Under the pieces are notes generated by a model. The model saw only the letters and a program-made list of their open reading frames with translations, ran no database searches and had not been told where the DNA came from. This document shows positions 42,308-50,544 of a stretch of 64,000 bases of DNA, in pieces (the first letter of the stretch is position 1; the number at the start of each line of letters is the position of its first letter). Position numbers and translations under genes: made by a program. This DNA is from Sphaerimonospora thailandensis (GTDB lineage Bacteria > Actinomycetota > Actinomycetes > Streptosporangiales > Streptosporangiaceae), in the NCBI RefSeq assembly GCF_016863115.1, contig NZ_BOOG01000034.1:18792-82791 (forward strand). The letters run 5' to 3'.

Positions 42308-44530
42308 ATGACCACGTTCCTGACCTTCACGATTCTGGGGCTCGTCCTGGGGGCGGTGTACGCCATCGCCGCCTCCGGGCTGGTCCTCACCTACAACACC
42401 TCGGGAATCTTCAACTTCGCCCATGGCGCGCAGGCCATGCTCGGCACGTTCCTCTACTGGCAGCTCACCTACGGGTGGGGCCTGCCGATGTGGCTGTCGC
42501 TGATCATCGTGGTCGGCGTCGTCGGGCCCGCCATGGGCGCCGCCCTGCACGCGCTGATCATGAAGGGCCTGCGGGACACCGCCGACGTCACCAAGATCGT
42601 CGTCACGGTGGCGATCCTGCTCGGCATGCTGTTCCTCTCCCAGTGGATCTGGCATCCGGAAGACGCCCGGATCATGGAGATGTTCTTCGGGGCGGGCGCG
42701 AAGGTCGAGTTCTCCGGCGTGGTCATCCGCTACCACGAGATCATCTGCCTCCTGGCGGCCGCCGCGATCGCCGTCGGGCTGCGGGTGCTGTTCACCCGCA
42801 GCCGGGTGGGCGTGGTCATGCGGGGCGCCGTCGACGATCCCGACCTCCTGCGGCGATGCGGGCACAACCCCGACCGGATCGCCATGCTCTCCTGGGCGCT
42901 CGGCTCGACCCTCGCCGTGCTGGCCGGCGTCCTGATCACCCCCGTCGGCGGCGGCGCGCTCGAGGCCAACGCGCTGACGTTGCTGGTCATCGACGCGTTC
43001 GCGGCGGCGATGTTCGGCCGGCTGCGCAGCATCCCGCGCACGTTCGCCGGCGCGATGGTGCTCGGCCTGGCCGCCACCTACGTGGCGGCCTACTTCCCGA
43101 CAGACTGGACGTGGGCGGGCAACCTCCGCGTCTCACTTCCAATGATCATCCTGTTCGTCGTGCTCATCGTGCTGCCGCAGGACCGGCTGCGCGGCGCGGC
43201 GATCCGCACCCGCGAGCGGTACCGGGCGCCGACCGTGCGCAAAGCCGTCACGTCGGGGGCCGCCCTCGTGGCCGGGGTCTTCCTGCTCGCGCTGCTGATG
43301 GACGACACCTCGATCACCACGTTCGGGCTCGGCATGACGTTCGCGATCATCGCGCTGTCGCTCACGGTGCTCACCGGCTACGCCGGCGAGCTGAACCTGG
43401 CACCGCTGTCGTTCGGCGCGGTCGCCACGATCGTCGCGTTCCACTTCGGCATCACCGGCACCGGCCTGGCGGCCCGGCTCACCCCGTGGGGCGTCCTGCT
43501 CGCCGTGCTCGTGACCGCCGTCGTCGGCGGGCTGGTCGCCCTGCCCGCGCTGCGGCTGCGCGGCCTCTACCTGGCGCTCGCCACCATGGCCTTCGGGGTG
43601 TTCCTGTCGAACATGGTGCTGCGCGACACCACCGAGCACACGCTGTTCGGCGTGACGTTCTCGCTGTTCCCGAACGGCACGCTGATCGTCCCGCCGCTCC
43701 AGGTCGGCCCGCTCGACCTGCGCGACGGCAGGACACTGCTGATGACCGCGACCGTGCTGTTCGCGCTGATCGCCATCGGCCTGGTCGCGCTGCGTAACAG
43801 CGGGTACGGCAGGCGGCTCGCCGCGATGAAGGACAGCCCGGCGGCCTCGGCGATGCTCGGCCAGAACCTGGTCAAGCTCAAGTTCGGCGTCTTCATGCTG
43901 TCGGCGGCGATCGCCGGGCTCGGCGGCGTGCTCATGGCGAGCGCCGGCGGATCGGTCGCCGGTGACAACTTCCACATCATGGCGAGCCTGTCGCTGGTGA
44001 TGCTCACCGTCGTGGGCGGCATCGGCTATGTCAGCGGCGCCCTGTTCGGCGGTCTGATGTCGGGCGTCGGATTCACCATCATCATCGGCACGTTCAACGA
44101 CCTGGCCGCCGCCACCCCGCCGATGGAGACGATCTTCAAGTCCCTCGGGCACCTGGCGATGGTCGCCACCGCCCTGATAGGCATGGGCGTCGGCAAGAAC
44201 CCCAGCGGCATGGTGCACGACCTGTTCGAGAGCTACCGGGCGCTGCGGAACGCCCGGCCCGTGCTGATCGGCGGCGCCGCCGCCCAGGCGGTGCTGTACG
44301 TGCTGGCGCTGACCGGCGTCATCGGCAACTGGTGGTTCGCCGTCCTCACCGCGTGCCTGGTCATGATGCTGCCGGTCTTCGGCCGGATGCTCGCGCCCAC
44401 GGCCGTACGGGAGACCCCGCTGGAGCTGGTCGGCGTGGACGAGCCGTACACACCGGAGCTGCGGGACCGGCTCGACCGCGAACTCGGCCTGGCGCCGGCA
44501 TTGGGAGGAGACAGGCATGCAGTCGCCTGA
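42308..44530 (+). CDS. Fused LivH-LivM type ABC permease
   Basis: A 740-residue membrane protein joining both permeases of a branched-chain-amino-acid-type ABC importer. The LivH-like half (about residues 1-300) begins LGLVLGAVYAIAASGLVLTYNTSGIFNFAHGAQAM, and the LivM-like half (about 330-640) contains LTVLTGYAGELNLAPLSFGAVA and RNSGYGRRLAAMKDSPAASAMLGQN. A C-terminal extension of about 100 residues adds two further membrane helices. Separate livH and livM genes are the usual arrangement. It overlaps the ATPase gene by 14 bases. Confidence 0.9.
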   Translation: MTTFLTFTILGLVLGAVYAIAASGLVLTYNTSGIFNFAHGAQAMLGTFLYWQLTYGWGLPMWLSLIIVVGVVGPAMGAALHALIMKGLRDTADVTKIVVTVAILLGMLFLSQWIWHPEDARIMEMFFGAGAKVEFSGVVIRYHEIICLLAAAAIAVGLRVLFTRSRVGVVMRGAVDDPDLLRRCGHNPDRIAMLSWALGSTLAVLAGVLITPVGGGALEANALTLLVIDAFAAAMFGRLRSIPRTFAGAMVLGLAATYVAAYFPTDWTWAGNLRVSLPMIILFVVLIVLPQDRLRGAAIRTRERYRAPTVRKAVTSGAALVAGVFLLALLMDDTSITTFGLGMTFAIIALSLTVLTGYAGELNLAPLSFGAVATIVAFHFGITGTGLAARLTPWGVLLAVLVTAVVGGLVALPALRLRGLYLALATMAFGVFLSNMVLRDTTEHTLFGVTFSLFPNGTLIVPPLQVGPLDLRDGRTLLMTATVLFALIAIGLVALRNSGYGRRLAAMKDSPAASAMLGQNLVKLKFGVFMLSAAIAGLGGVLMASAGGSVAGDNFHIMASLSLVMLTVVGGIGYVSGALFGGLMSGVGFTIIIGTFNDLAAATPPMETIFKSLGHLAMVATALIGMGVGKNPSGMVHDLFESYRALRNARPVLIGGAAAQAVLYVLALTGVIGNWWFAVLTACLVMMLPVFGRMLAPTAVRETPLELVGVDEPYTPELRDRLDRELGLAPALGGDRHAVA

Positions 44531-45284
44531 GCCACCGCCACTTCAGACACCCCTGCTCGAAACCCGGGGCGTCACCGTCCGATTCGGCGGCAACACGGCC
44601 GTCAACGACGTCAGCATCGGCGTTACCGAAGGCCGGATCACCGGGCTGATCGGCCCGAACGGCGCGGGCAAGACCACGCTGTTCAACACGATCACCGGGC
44701 TGCAGCGGCCGGCGGCGGGCCGGGTCCTGCTGGACGGCGAGGACATCACCGGACTGCCTCCGGCCCGGCGCGCCCGCCTGGGCATGGCCCGCACGTTCCA
44801 GCGGCTCGAGCTGTTCCTGTCGCTGTCGGTGCGCGACAACATCAGGGTCGCCGGGGACATCGCGCGGGCGGCCGGCGGCGGGCGCGGCATCGACGTCGAC
44901 CGGCGGACCGACGAGATCCTGGACCGGACGGGCCTGCGCGACATCGCCGACCTGGACGTGTCGGACATCCCGACCGGCCGGGCGCGGGTCGTGGAGGTCG
45001 CCCGGGCCCTGATGACCTCGCCGCGGGTGCTGCTGCTCGACGAGCCGGCCTCCGGCCAGACCGAGCGGGAGACCGAGGCGTTCGCCGAGCTGCTGACCGG
45101 CCTGGCCGCCGAGGGGATCGCCGTCTGCCTGGTCGAGCACGACCTCCCGCTGGTGATGAAGCTGTGCGGCACGATCCACGTGCTCGACTACGGCAAGGTC
45201 ATCGCGTCCGGCACCCCGAAGGAGATCCAGGAGTCGCCGGAGGTCATCGCGGCCTACATCGGGACGGAGGAGGTCACGCCATGA
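44517..45284 (+). CDS. LivG-like ABC transporter ATPase
   Basis: A 255-residue ATPase. Walker A GPNGAGKT is at residues 46-53 and Walker B VLLLDEPAS near residue 174, with the switch His in CLVEHDLPLVM. The usual LSGGQ signature is missing: the position reads DIPTGRARVVEVARAL, where only the Gly and the downstream ARAL remain. In a pair of ATPases one degenerate signature is tolerated, so this subunit may act asymmetrically with LivF. Confidence 0.9.
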   Translation: MQSPEPPPLQTPLLETRGVTVRFGGNTAVNDVSIGVTEGRITGLIGPNGAGKTTLFNTITGLQRPAAGRVLLDGEDITGLPPARRARLGMARTFQRLELFLSLSVRDNIRVAGDIARAAGGGRGIDVDRRTDEILDRTGLRDIADLDVSDIPTGRARVVEVARALMTSPRVLLLDEPASGQTERETEAFAELLTGLAAEGIAVCLVEHDLPLVMKLCGTIHVLDYGKVIASGTPKEIQESPEVIAAYIGTEEVTP

Positions 45285-46018
45285 GGGACGGCACGGGAGC
45301 CGGGTCCGGCGCGGAAGAGCCGGCGCCGCTGCTGGAGCTTTCCGGCGTGCGCGCCGCCTACGGCCCGATCGAGGTGCTGCACGGCGTGGACCTCAGGGTC
45401 GGGCCCGGCAAGGTCGTCGCGCTGCTCGGGCCGAACGGCGGCGGCAAGTCGACCACCATGAAGGTCTGCGCGGGCCTGCTCCCGGTCACCGGCGGCGAGT
45501 TGCGGTTCGCCGGCCGCCGGGTGAACGGCGTGTCCGCCGAGGACGCGGCACGGCTGGGCGTCTGCTCCATCCCCGAGGGCCGGGGGATCTTCCCCAACCT
45601 CACCGTGCGGGAGAACCTGTGGGTGGCCACCGGCACCGGCGCGCGGCTGCGGGACGTGGAGGAGGCGGCCTACTCCCGGTTTCCGATCCTCGCCGAGCGG
45701 CGCGACCAGCTCGCCGGTTCGCTGTCGGGCGGCCAGCAGCAGATGCTCGCGCTGTCGCGGGCCCTCGGCACGAACCCGGCGGTCCTGCTGCTCGACGAGC
45801 TGTCCATGGGACTCGCCCCCATGATCGTCACCCAGATGTACGACACGGTCGCGCAGCTGGTCGCCGAGGGGCTGTCGGTCCTGGTGGCCGAGCAGTTCGC
45901 CCGCGCGGTGCTGCCCATCGCCGACACCGCCGCGCTGATGCTGAACGGGCGTGTCGTCTCGGCCGGAGCGCCGGCCGAGATCGAGGACCAACTGTCAAGC
46001 AGCTATCTAGGAGGCTGA
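45281..46018 (+). CDS. LivF-like ABC transporter ATPase
   Basis: A 245-residue ATPase whose ATG overlaps the LivG-like stop (ATGA). It has Walker A GPNGGGKST, signature LSGGQQQMLALSRAL, Walker B LLLDELSMGLAP and the switch region VAEQFARA in which the usual His is Gln-Phe as in other LivF proteins. It completes the importer. Confidence 0.92.
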   Translation: MRDGTGAGSGAEEPAPLLELSGVRAAYGPIEVLHGVDLRVGPGKVVALLGPNGGGKSTTMKVCAGLLPVTGGELRFAGRRVNGVSAEDAARLGVCSIPEGRGIFPNLTVRENLWVATGTGARLRDVEEAAYSRFPILAERRDQLAGSLSGGQQQMLALSRALGTNPAVLLLDELSMGLAPMIVTQMYDTVAQLVAEGLSVLVAEQFARAVLPIADTAALMLNGRVVSAGAPAEIEDQLSSSYLGG

Positions 46019-46021
46019 GAA

Positions 46022-46393
46022 ATGCTGACCGAGGAACGACGCGAGCAGTTCAGGACGGACGCGGCGAAGCTGAAGCTGAAGGCCGACCAGTCCCGCCATG
46101 ACGGCAAGTGGCGGATCGTCGGCGCGGTGCTGATGATCGGCGGCGTGATCGGCGCCCTCGTCTCCTACAACAACTCGCTCACCCAGGACGACCTCCGTAA
46201 CATCGCCTCCCTCCACATCCTCGCGACGGCCTGCGTCGGCGTCATCGTGCTGGGTGCGGCGCTCTACCTCGCCGCGGCGGTGGCGCGGGTGCTGCGGCTG
46301 TGGCTGCTGCGCCAACTCATGGAGGCGCAGGCGCAAACCGACCAGATCGCGGCGGCGCTCGAATCGATCTCCGCCGTGAGCAGGAGGGGCTGA
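46022..46393 (+). CDS. Small two-helix membrane protein of the transporter operon
   Basis: A 123-residue protein with two predicted membrane spans (about residues 31-49, IVGAVLMIGGVIGALVSY; and 68-90, ATACVGVIVLGAALYLAAAVARV) and charged ends. The C-terminus LLRQLMEAQAQTDQIAAALESI looks like a short coiled coil. It starts 3 bases after the LivF stop with GGAGG in front, so it is part of the transporter operon. I do not recognise a family. A regulatory or accessory subunit of the importer is possible. Confidence 0.75.
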   Translation: MLTEERREQFRTDAAKLKLKADQSRHDGKWRIVGAVLMIGGVIGALVSYNNSLTQDDLRNIASLHILATACVGVIVLGAALYLAAAVARVLRLWLLRQLMEAQAQTDQIAAALESISAVSRRG

Positions 46394-46408
46394 GGCCTGG
46401 CCGGAACG

Positions 46409-46424
46409 TTCCGGTCAGCGGGAT
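46409..46424. promoter_or_regulatory. Putative IclR-type operator, site 12
   Basis: TTCCGGTCAGCGGGAT overlaps a perfect 14-bp palindrome CCGGAACGTTCCGG (46401-46414). It lies 67 bases before the start of the side-chain operon. Confidence 0.5.
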
Positions 46425-46490
46425 CTGCCCGGATCCGAAACCGGCCGCTGACTAACGTCGACGCTGCCATTCCACCCGACGGAGGACCCC

Positions 46491-47714
46491 TTGACTCAGA
46501 CACCGCCCCGGGACCCGGCCGTCCCGGACGTGCTGGCCCCGGCGAAGCTCGGCCCGGTCACGCTGCGCAACCGCGTGATCAAGGCGGCCACATACGAAGG
46601 GCTGAGCCGTAAAAGTCTGGTCACCGACGAGCTGATCGACTTCCACGTCCGGCACGCGGCCGGCGGAGTCGGGATGACCACGGTGGCCTACTGCGCCGTG
46701 GCTCCCGAGGGGCGGACGGACCGGCGCCAGATCCAGTGGCGGCCCGAGGCGCTGCCCGGCCTGCGCAAGCTGACCGAGGCGGTGCACGCCGAAGGCGCGG
46801 CGGTCGCCGCGCAGATCGGCCACGCCGGCCCGGTCGCCAACCCCAAGTCCAACAAGCTCCCCGCGCTCGGTCCCAGCCGGCACTTCCACGCGACCACCAC
46901 GAGCTTCACCAAGGCGGCGACCCGCGCCGACCTCGACCGGATCGTCCGCGCCCACGCCGACGCCGCCACGATGGCCGTCGAGGCCGGATTCGACGCCGTC
47001 GAGATCCACCTCGGCCACAACTACCTCGCCAGCTCGTTCCTGAGCCCGAAGGTCAACCACCGCAAAGACGAGTACGGCGGAAGCCTGGAGAACCGCGCCC
47101 GGCTGTCCAGGAACATCGCCCGAGCCGTACGGGACGCCGTCGGCGACCGCATCGCGATCACCGCCAAGCTCAACATGGACGACGGGGTGCCCGGCGGCTT
47201 CTGGCTCGACGAGGCGATCAAGGTCGCCCAGTGGCTGGAGCAGGACGGCTCGCTCGACGCTCTGGAGCTCACCGCGGGCAGCTCGCTGCTCAACCCGATG
47301 TACCTGTTCAAGGGCGACGCGCCGCTGCGGGAGTTCGCCGCGGTCATGCCCCAGCCGGTGAAGCTCGGCGTCAAGCTGGTCGGCAAACACTTCCTGCGCG
47401 CCTACCCCTACAAGGACGCCTACCTGCTCGACGACGCGCGGCAGATCCGCGCCGCGGTCACGATGCCGCTCATCCTGCTCGGCGGGATCACCGGCAAGCA
47501 CGTCATGGACCAGGCGATGCGCGAGGGCTTCCAGTTCGTCGCGATGGCCCGGGCGCTGCTGCGGGAACCCGACCTGATCAACCGGATCAAGGACGACGCG
47601 AGCGTCCGCTCCCTGTGCATCCACTGCAACAAGTGCATGACCGCGATCTACGGCGGCACCCACTGCGTGCTGACCGGCCCTCTGACCGGCCCGCTGACGA
47701 GGAGGCAGGCGTAG
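46491..47714 (+). CDS. NADH:flavin oxidoreductase (Old Yellow Enzyme family, BaiCD-like barrel)
   Basis: A 407-residue TIM-barrel flavoprotein from a TTG start with GGAGG before it. FMN-barrel features include LGPVTLRNRVIKAATYEGL, the active-site AVEIHLGHNYLASSFLSPKVNHR and DEYGGSLENRARL. A [4Fe-4S] motif with Cys376, Cys379, Cys382 and Cys392 is at the C-terminus. The second FAD/NAD domain of 2,4-dienoyl-CoA reductases and BaiCD/BaiH is missing, so an external electron donor is needed. BaiCD-type enzymes reduce or oxidise the 4-ene of 3-keto bile acids. It opens the operon for side-chain removal. Confidence 0.85.
   Translation: MTQTPPRDPAVPDVLAPAKLGPVTLRNRVIKAATYEGLSRKSLVTDELIDFHVRHAAGGVGMTTVAYCAVAPEGRTDRRQIQWRPEALPGLRKLTEAVHAEGAAVAAQIGHAGPVANPKSNKLPALGPSRHFHATTTSFTKAATRADLDRIVRAHADAATMAVEAGFDAVEIHLGHNYLASSFLSPKVNHRKDEYGGSLENRARLSRNIARAVRDAVGDRIAITAKLNMDDGVPGGFWLDEAIKVAQWLEQDGSLDALELTAGSSLLNPMYLFKGDAPLREFAAVMPQPVKLGVKLVGKHFLRAYPYKDAYLLDDARQIRAAVTMPLILLGGITGKHVMDQAMREGFQFVAMARALLREPDLINRIKDDASVRSLCIHCNKCMTAIYGGTHCVLTGPLTGPLTRRQA
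47670..47693 (+). repeat. 12-bp duplication at the 3' end of the flavin oxidoreductase gene
   Basis: CTGACCGGCCCT is followed by CTGACCGGCCCG, adding LTGP copies six codons before the stop. Confidence 0.7.
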
Positions 47715-47716
47715 AA

Positions 47717-49360
47717 GTGCGACGAGAGACGATCGCCGACCTGCTGCTCGACCGGGCCGGCGACGACCACCCCGGGCTGCGGACCCGCGAGCGCACCTGG
47801 ACCTGGGACGAGGTGGTGCGGGAGAGCGCGGCCCGTGCGGCGCTCGCCCGCGAACTGCGGACGGACCGGCCGTTCCACATCGGGGTCCTGCTCGACAACG
47901 TGCCGGAGTACATCTTCTGGCTCGGCGCGGCCGCGCTGGCCGGCGCCACGATCGTCGGCATCAACTCCACCCGGCGCGGCTCCTACCTGGAGCAGGAGGT
48001 CCGGCACACCGACCTGCAGCTGGTCATCACCGACGAGGCGGGCCTGAAGCTGCTCGACGGCCTCGACATCGGCGTGCCCCGCGACCGGTTCCTGCTGGTC
48101 GACGCGGACGACTACGCCGCGCACGCCTGCGAGCCGTACCGGGACGCCGGCATCACGCCGAAGACGCAGATGCTGCTGCTGTTCACCTCGGGCACCACCG
48201 GGGCCTCGAAGGCGGCCGTCTGCTCCCAGGGCAGGCTGACCGGGCTGGGCTACGCCAACTGCGCGAAGTACGACATCCAGCGGCACGACGTCACCTACTG
48301 CTGCATGCCGCTCTTCCACGGCAACGCGCTGATGGCCCTGTGGACGCCGGCGCTGACCGCCGGCGCGACCGTCACCCTCACCCCCAGGTTCTCCGCCTCC
48401 GGCTTCCTGCCCGACGTCCGCTTCTACGGCGTGACGTTCTTCAGCTATGTCGGCAAGGCGATCGCGTACGTCCTGGCCACGCCCGAGAAGCCCGACGACG
48501 CCGACAACACGCTCACCCACGCCTTCGGCACCGAGGCCTCGCCCGAGGACCAGGCCGGGTTCCTGCGCCGCTTCGGCTGCCGGCTCATCGAGGCCTACGG
48601 CTCCAGCGAGGGCGCCGGCATGATCCGGCTGGCCCCGGAGGGGCCCGCGACCGCGCTGGGCAGGCCCGCACACCCGGGCGTACGGGTGGTCGACCCGGAG
48701 ACCAGGCAGGTCCGCCCCCGTGCGGTGCTCGACGGGCACGGCCGGGTCGCCAACGCCGAGGAGGCCATCGGCGAGATCGTCGACGTCGACGGCGCGGCGA
48801 AGTTCGAGGGCTACTACAAGAACGAAGCGGCCAACGCCGAGCGGGTCCGCCACGGCTGGTACTGGACCGGCGACCTCGGCTACGTCGACGAGGCGGGATA
48901 CCTCTACTTCGCCGGGCGATCGGGTGACTGGATCAGGGTCGACAGCGAGAACATCTCGGCGCTGCTGACCGAGCGCGTGCTGCGCCGGCACCCGTCGATC
49001 ATGGCGGCGGGCGTCTTCGCGGTGCCCGATCCCCGCTCCGGCGACCTGGTGATGGCCGCGATCGAGATCCCGCAGGGCACGACGTTCGAGGAGCTCGGCC
49101 TGCCCGCCTTCCTGGCCGGGCAGGCGGACCTCGGCACCAAGGGCGCGCCCCGGTTCGTCCGGGTGTCCCACGCGCTGCCCACCACCGGCTCCAGCAAGCT
49201 GCGCAAGAAGGAGATGCAGCACGAGGGCTGGCGGACGACGGACGAGGTCTACCGCTGGGCCGGGCGCGGCGAGCCGACGTACACCCTGATGACCGAAGAC
49301 GACAAGGCCGCGCTGCGTGAGGAGTTCCTCGCGAACGGGCGCGCGCGCTTCCTGCCGTAG
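47717..49360 (+). CDS. Acyl-CoA synthetase (FadD17-like)
   Basis: A 547-residue adenylate-forming enzyme from a GTG two bases after the preceding stop. The P-loop LLLFTSGTTGASKAAVCSQGRL is near residue 155. FGTEASPEDQ and EAYGSSEGAGM form later core motifs, and SGDWIRVDSENISALLTERVLRRHPSI is typical of FadD17. GSSKLRKKEMQ supplies the C-terminal lysine. FadD17-type ligases activate shorter-chain steroid acids (C24 or C22). The gene is in the chsE/chsH/ltp2 operon. Confidence 0.85.
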   Translation: MRRETIADLLLDRAGDDHPGLRTRERTWTWDEVVRESAARAALARELRTDRPFHIGVLLDNVPEYIFWLGAAALAGATIVGINSTRRGSYLEQEVRHTDLQLVITDEAGLKLLDGLDIGVPRDRFLLVDADDYAAHACEPYRDAGITPKTQMLLLFTSGTTGASKAAVCSQGRLTGLGYANCAKYDIQRHDVTYCCMPLFHGNALMALWTPALTAGATVTLTPRFSASGFLPDVRFYGVTFFSYVGKAIAYVLATPEKPDDADNTLTHAFGTEASPEDQAGFLRRFGCRLIEAYGSSEGAGMIRLAPEGPATALGRPAHPGVRVVDPETRQVRPRAVLDGHGRVANAEEAIGEIVDVDGAAKFEGYYKNEAANAERVRHGWYWTGDLGYVDEAGYLYFAGRSGDWIRVDSENISALLTERVLRRHPSIMAAGVFAVPDPRSGDLVMAAIEIPQGTTFEELGLPAFLAGQADLGTKGAPRFVRVSHALPTTGSSKLRKKEMQHEGWRTTDEVYRWAGRGEPTYTLMTEDDKAALREEFLANGRARFLP

Positions 49361-49377
49361 GCAGAAGAGGGGGGAAC

Positions 49378-50544
49378 ATGGATCTGCGGGAGACCGCGGC
49401 GCAACGAGAGCTGCGCGCGCAGCTGCGGGAATACTTCGCGAGCCTGCTGCCGGAGGACGAGCGGCGGCGCGTGGGCGAGGAAGGCGTGGGCGGCGACCGC
49501 TTCCGCGAGGTCGTCAGGCGCCTCGGCGCCGACGGCTGGCTCGGAGTCGGGTGGCCGACGGAGTACGGCGGGCAGGGCCGGTCGATCGAGGAGCAGTACG
49601 TGTTCTTCGACGAGGTCCAGCGGGCGGGGCTGCCGTTCCCGTTCGTCACCGTCAACACGGTCGGCCCGACGCTGATGGCGCATGGTTCTGAGGAGCAGAA
49701 GCGGCGCTATCTGCCCGGCATCCTGTCGGGGGACATCGTCTTCGCGATCGGCTACACCGAGCCCGACGCGGGCACCGACCTGGCCTCGCTGACGACCCGC
49801 GCGGTGCGGGACGGCGACGAGTTCGTCGTCGACGGCAGCAAGATCTTCACCAGTGGCGCCAACACCGCCGACTATGTCTGGCTGGCCTGCCGTACCGACC
49901 CCGACGCCCCCAAGCACAGGGGCATCACCATCCTGATCGTCCCGACCGACGACCCCGGGTTCTCCTGGAGCCCGATCCAGACGGTGGGCGGCATGGTCGT
50001 GACCGCGACCTACTACAGCGGGGTACGGGTGCCCGCCGCCGAGGTCGTCGGCGAGATCGACGGCGGCTGGCGGCTGATCACCCACCAGCTCAACCACGAG
50101 CGGATCGGCCTGGCCGCGCTGGGCGGCCGCATGATCCAGCTGTGGGAGCGGGTCCTGGAGTGGGCGAAGGACAACGGCGCGATCGAGCTGCCGTGGGTCC
50201 AGCGGGACTTCGCCCGCACGTACGCCAAGCTGGAGGCGATGCGGCTGCTGAACTGGAAGATGACCAGCGCGGTCGCCCGGGACGAGCTCACCGGCGCCGA
50301 CGCCGGCGCGGCCAAGGCGTACGGCACCGAGACCCACATCGACGTGCAGCGCACGCTGACCGGGATCCTCGGCGCGGCCGGCCGGATCCGCCCCGAGTCG
50401 CCCGGTGCCGTACTGGCCGGACAGATCGAGCAGCTGTCGCGGCAGGGCATCGTGAACACCTTCGGCGGCGGAGTGAACGAGATCCTCCGGGACATGGTCG
50501 CCACCCAGGGCCTCGGCCTGCCCCGGATGGGACGCGGCGCATGA
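49378..50544 (+). CDS. Acyl-CoA dehydrogenase subunit ChsE2 (FadE29-like)
   Basis: A 388-residue acyl-CoA dehydrogenase resembling mycobacterial FadE29/ChsE2. Matches include LREYFASLLPEDE, the FAIGYTEPDAGTDLASLTTRAVRDGDEF stretch, and the C-terminus NTFGGGVNEILRDMVATQGLGLPRM. With ChsE1 it forms an alpha2beta2 enzyme that dehydrogenates the 2'-propanoate-CoA side chain. GGGGG precedes the ATG. The next gene overlaps by 4 bases. Confidence 0.9.
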   Translation: MDLRETAAQRELRAQLREYFASLLPEDERRRVGEEGVGGDRFREVVRRLGADGWLGVGWPTEYGGQGRSIEEQYVFFDEVQRAGLPFPFVTVNTVGPTLMAHGSEEQKRRYLPGILSGDIVFAIGYTEPDAGTDLASLTTRAVRDGDEFVVDGSKIFTSGANTADYVWLACRTDPDAPKHRGITILIVPTDDPGFSWSPIQTVGGMVVTATYYSGVRVPAAEVVGEIDGGWRLITHQLNHERIGLAALGGRMIQLWERVLEWAKDNGAIELPWVQRDFARTYAKLEAMRLLNWKMTSAVARDELTGADAGAAKAYGTETHIDVQRTLTGILGAAGRIRPESPGAVLAGQIEQLSRQGIVNTFGGGVNEILRDMVATQGLGLPRMGRGA

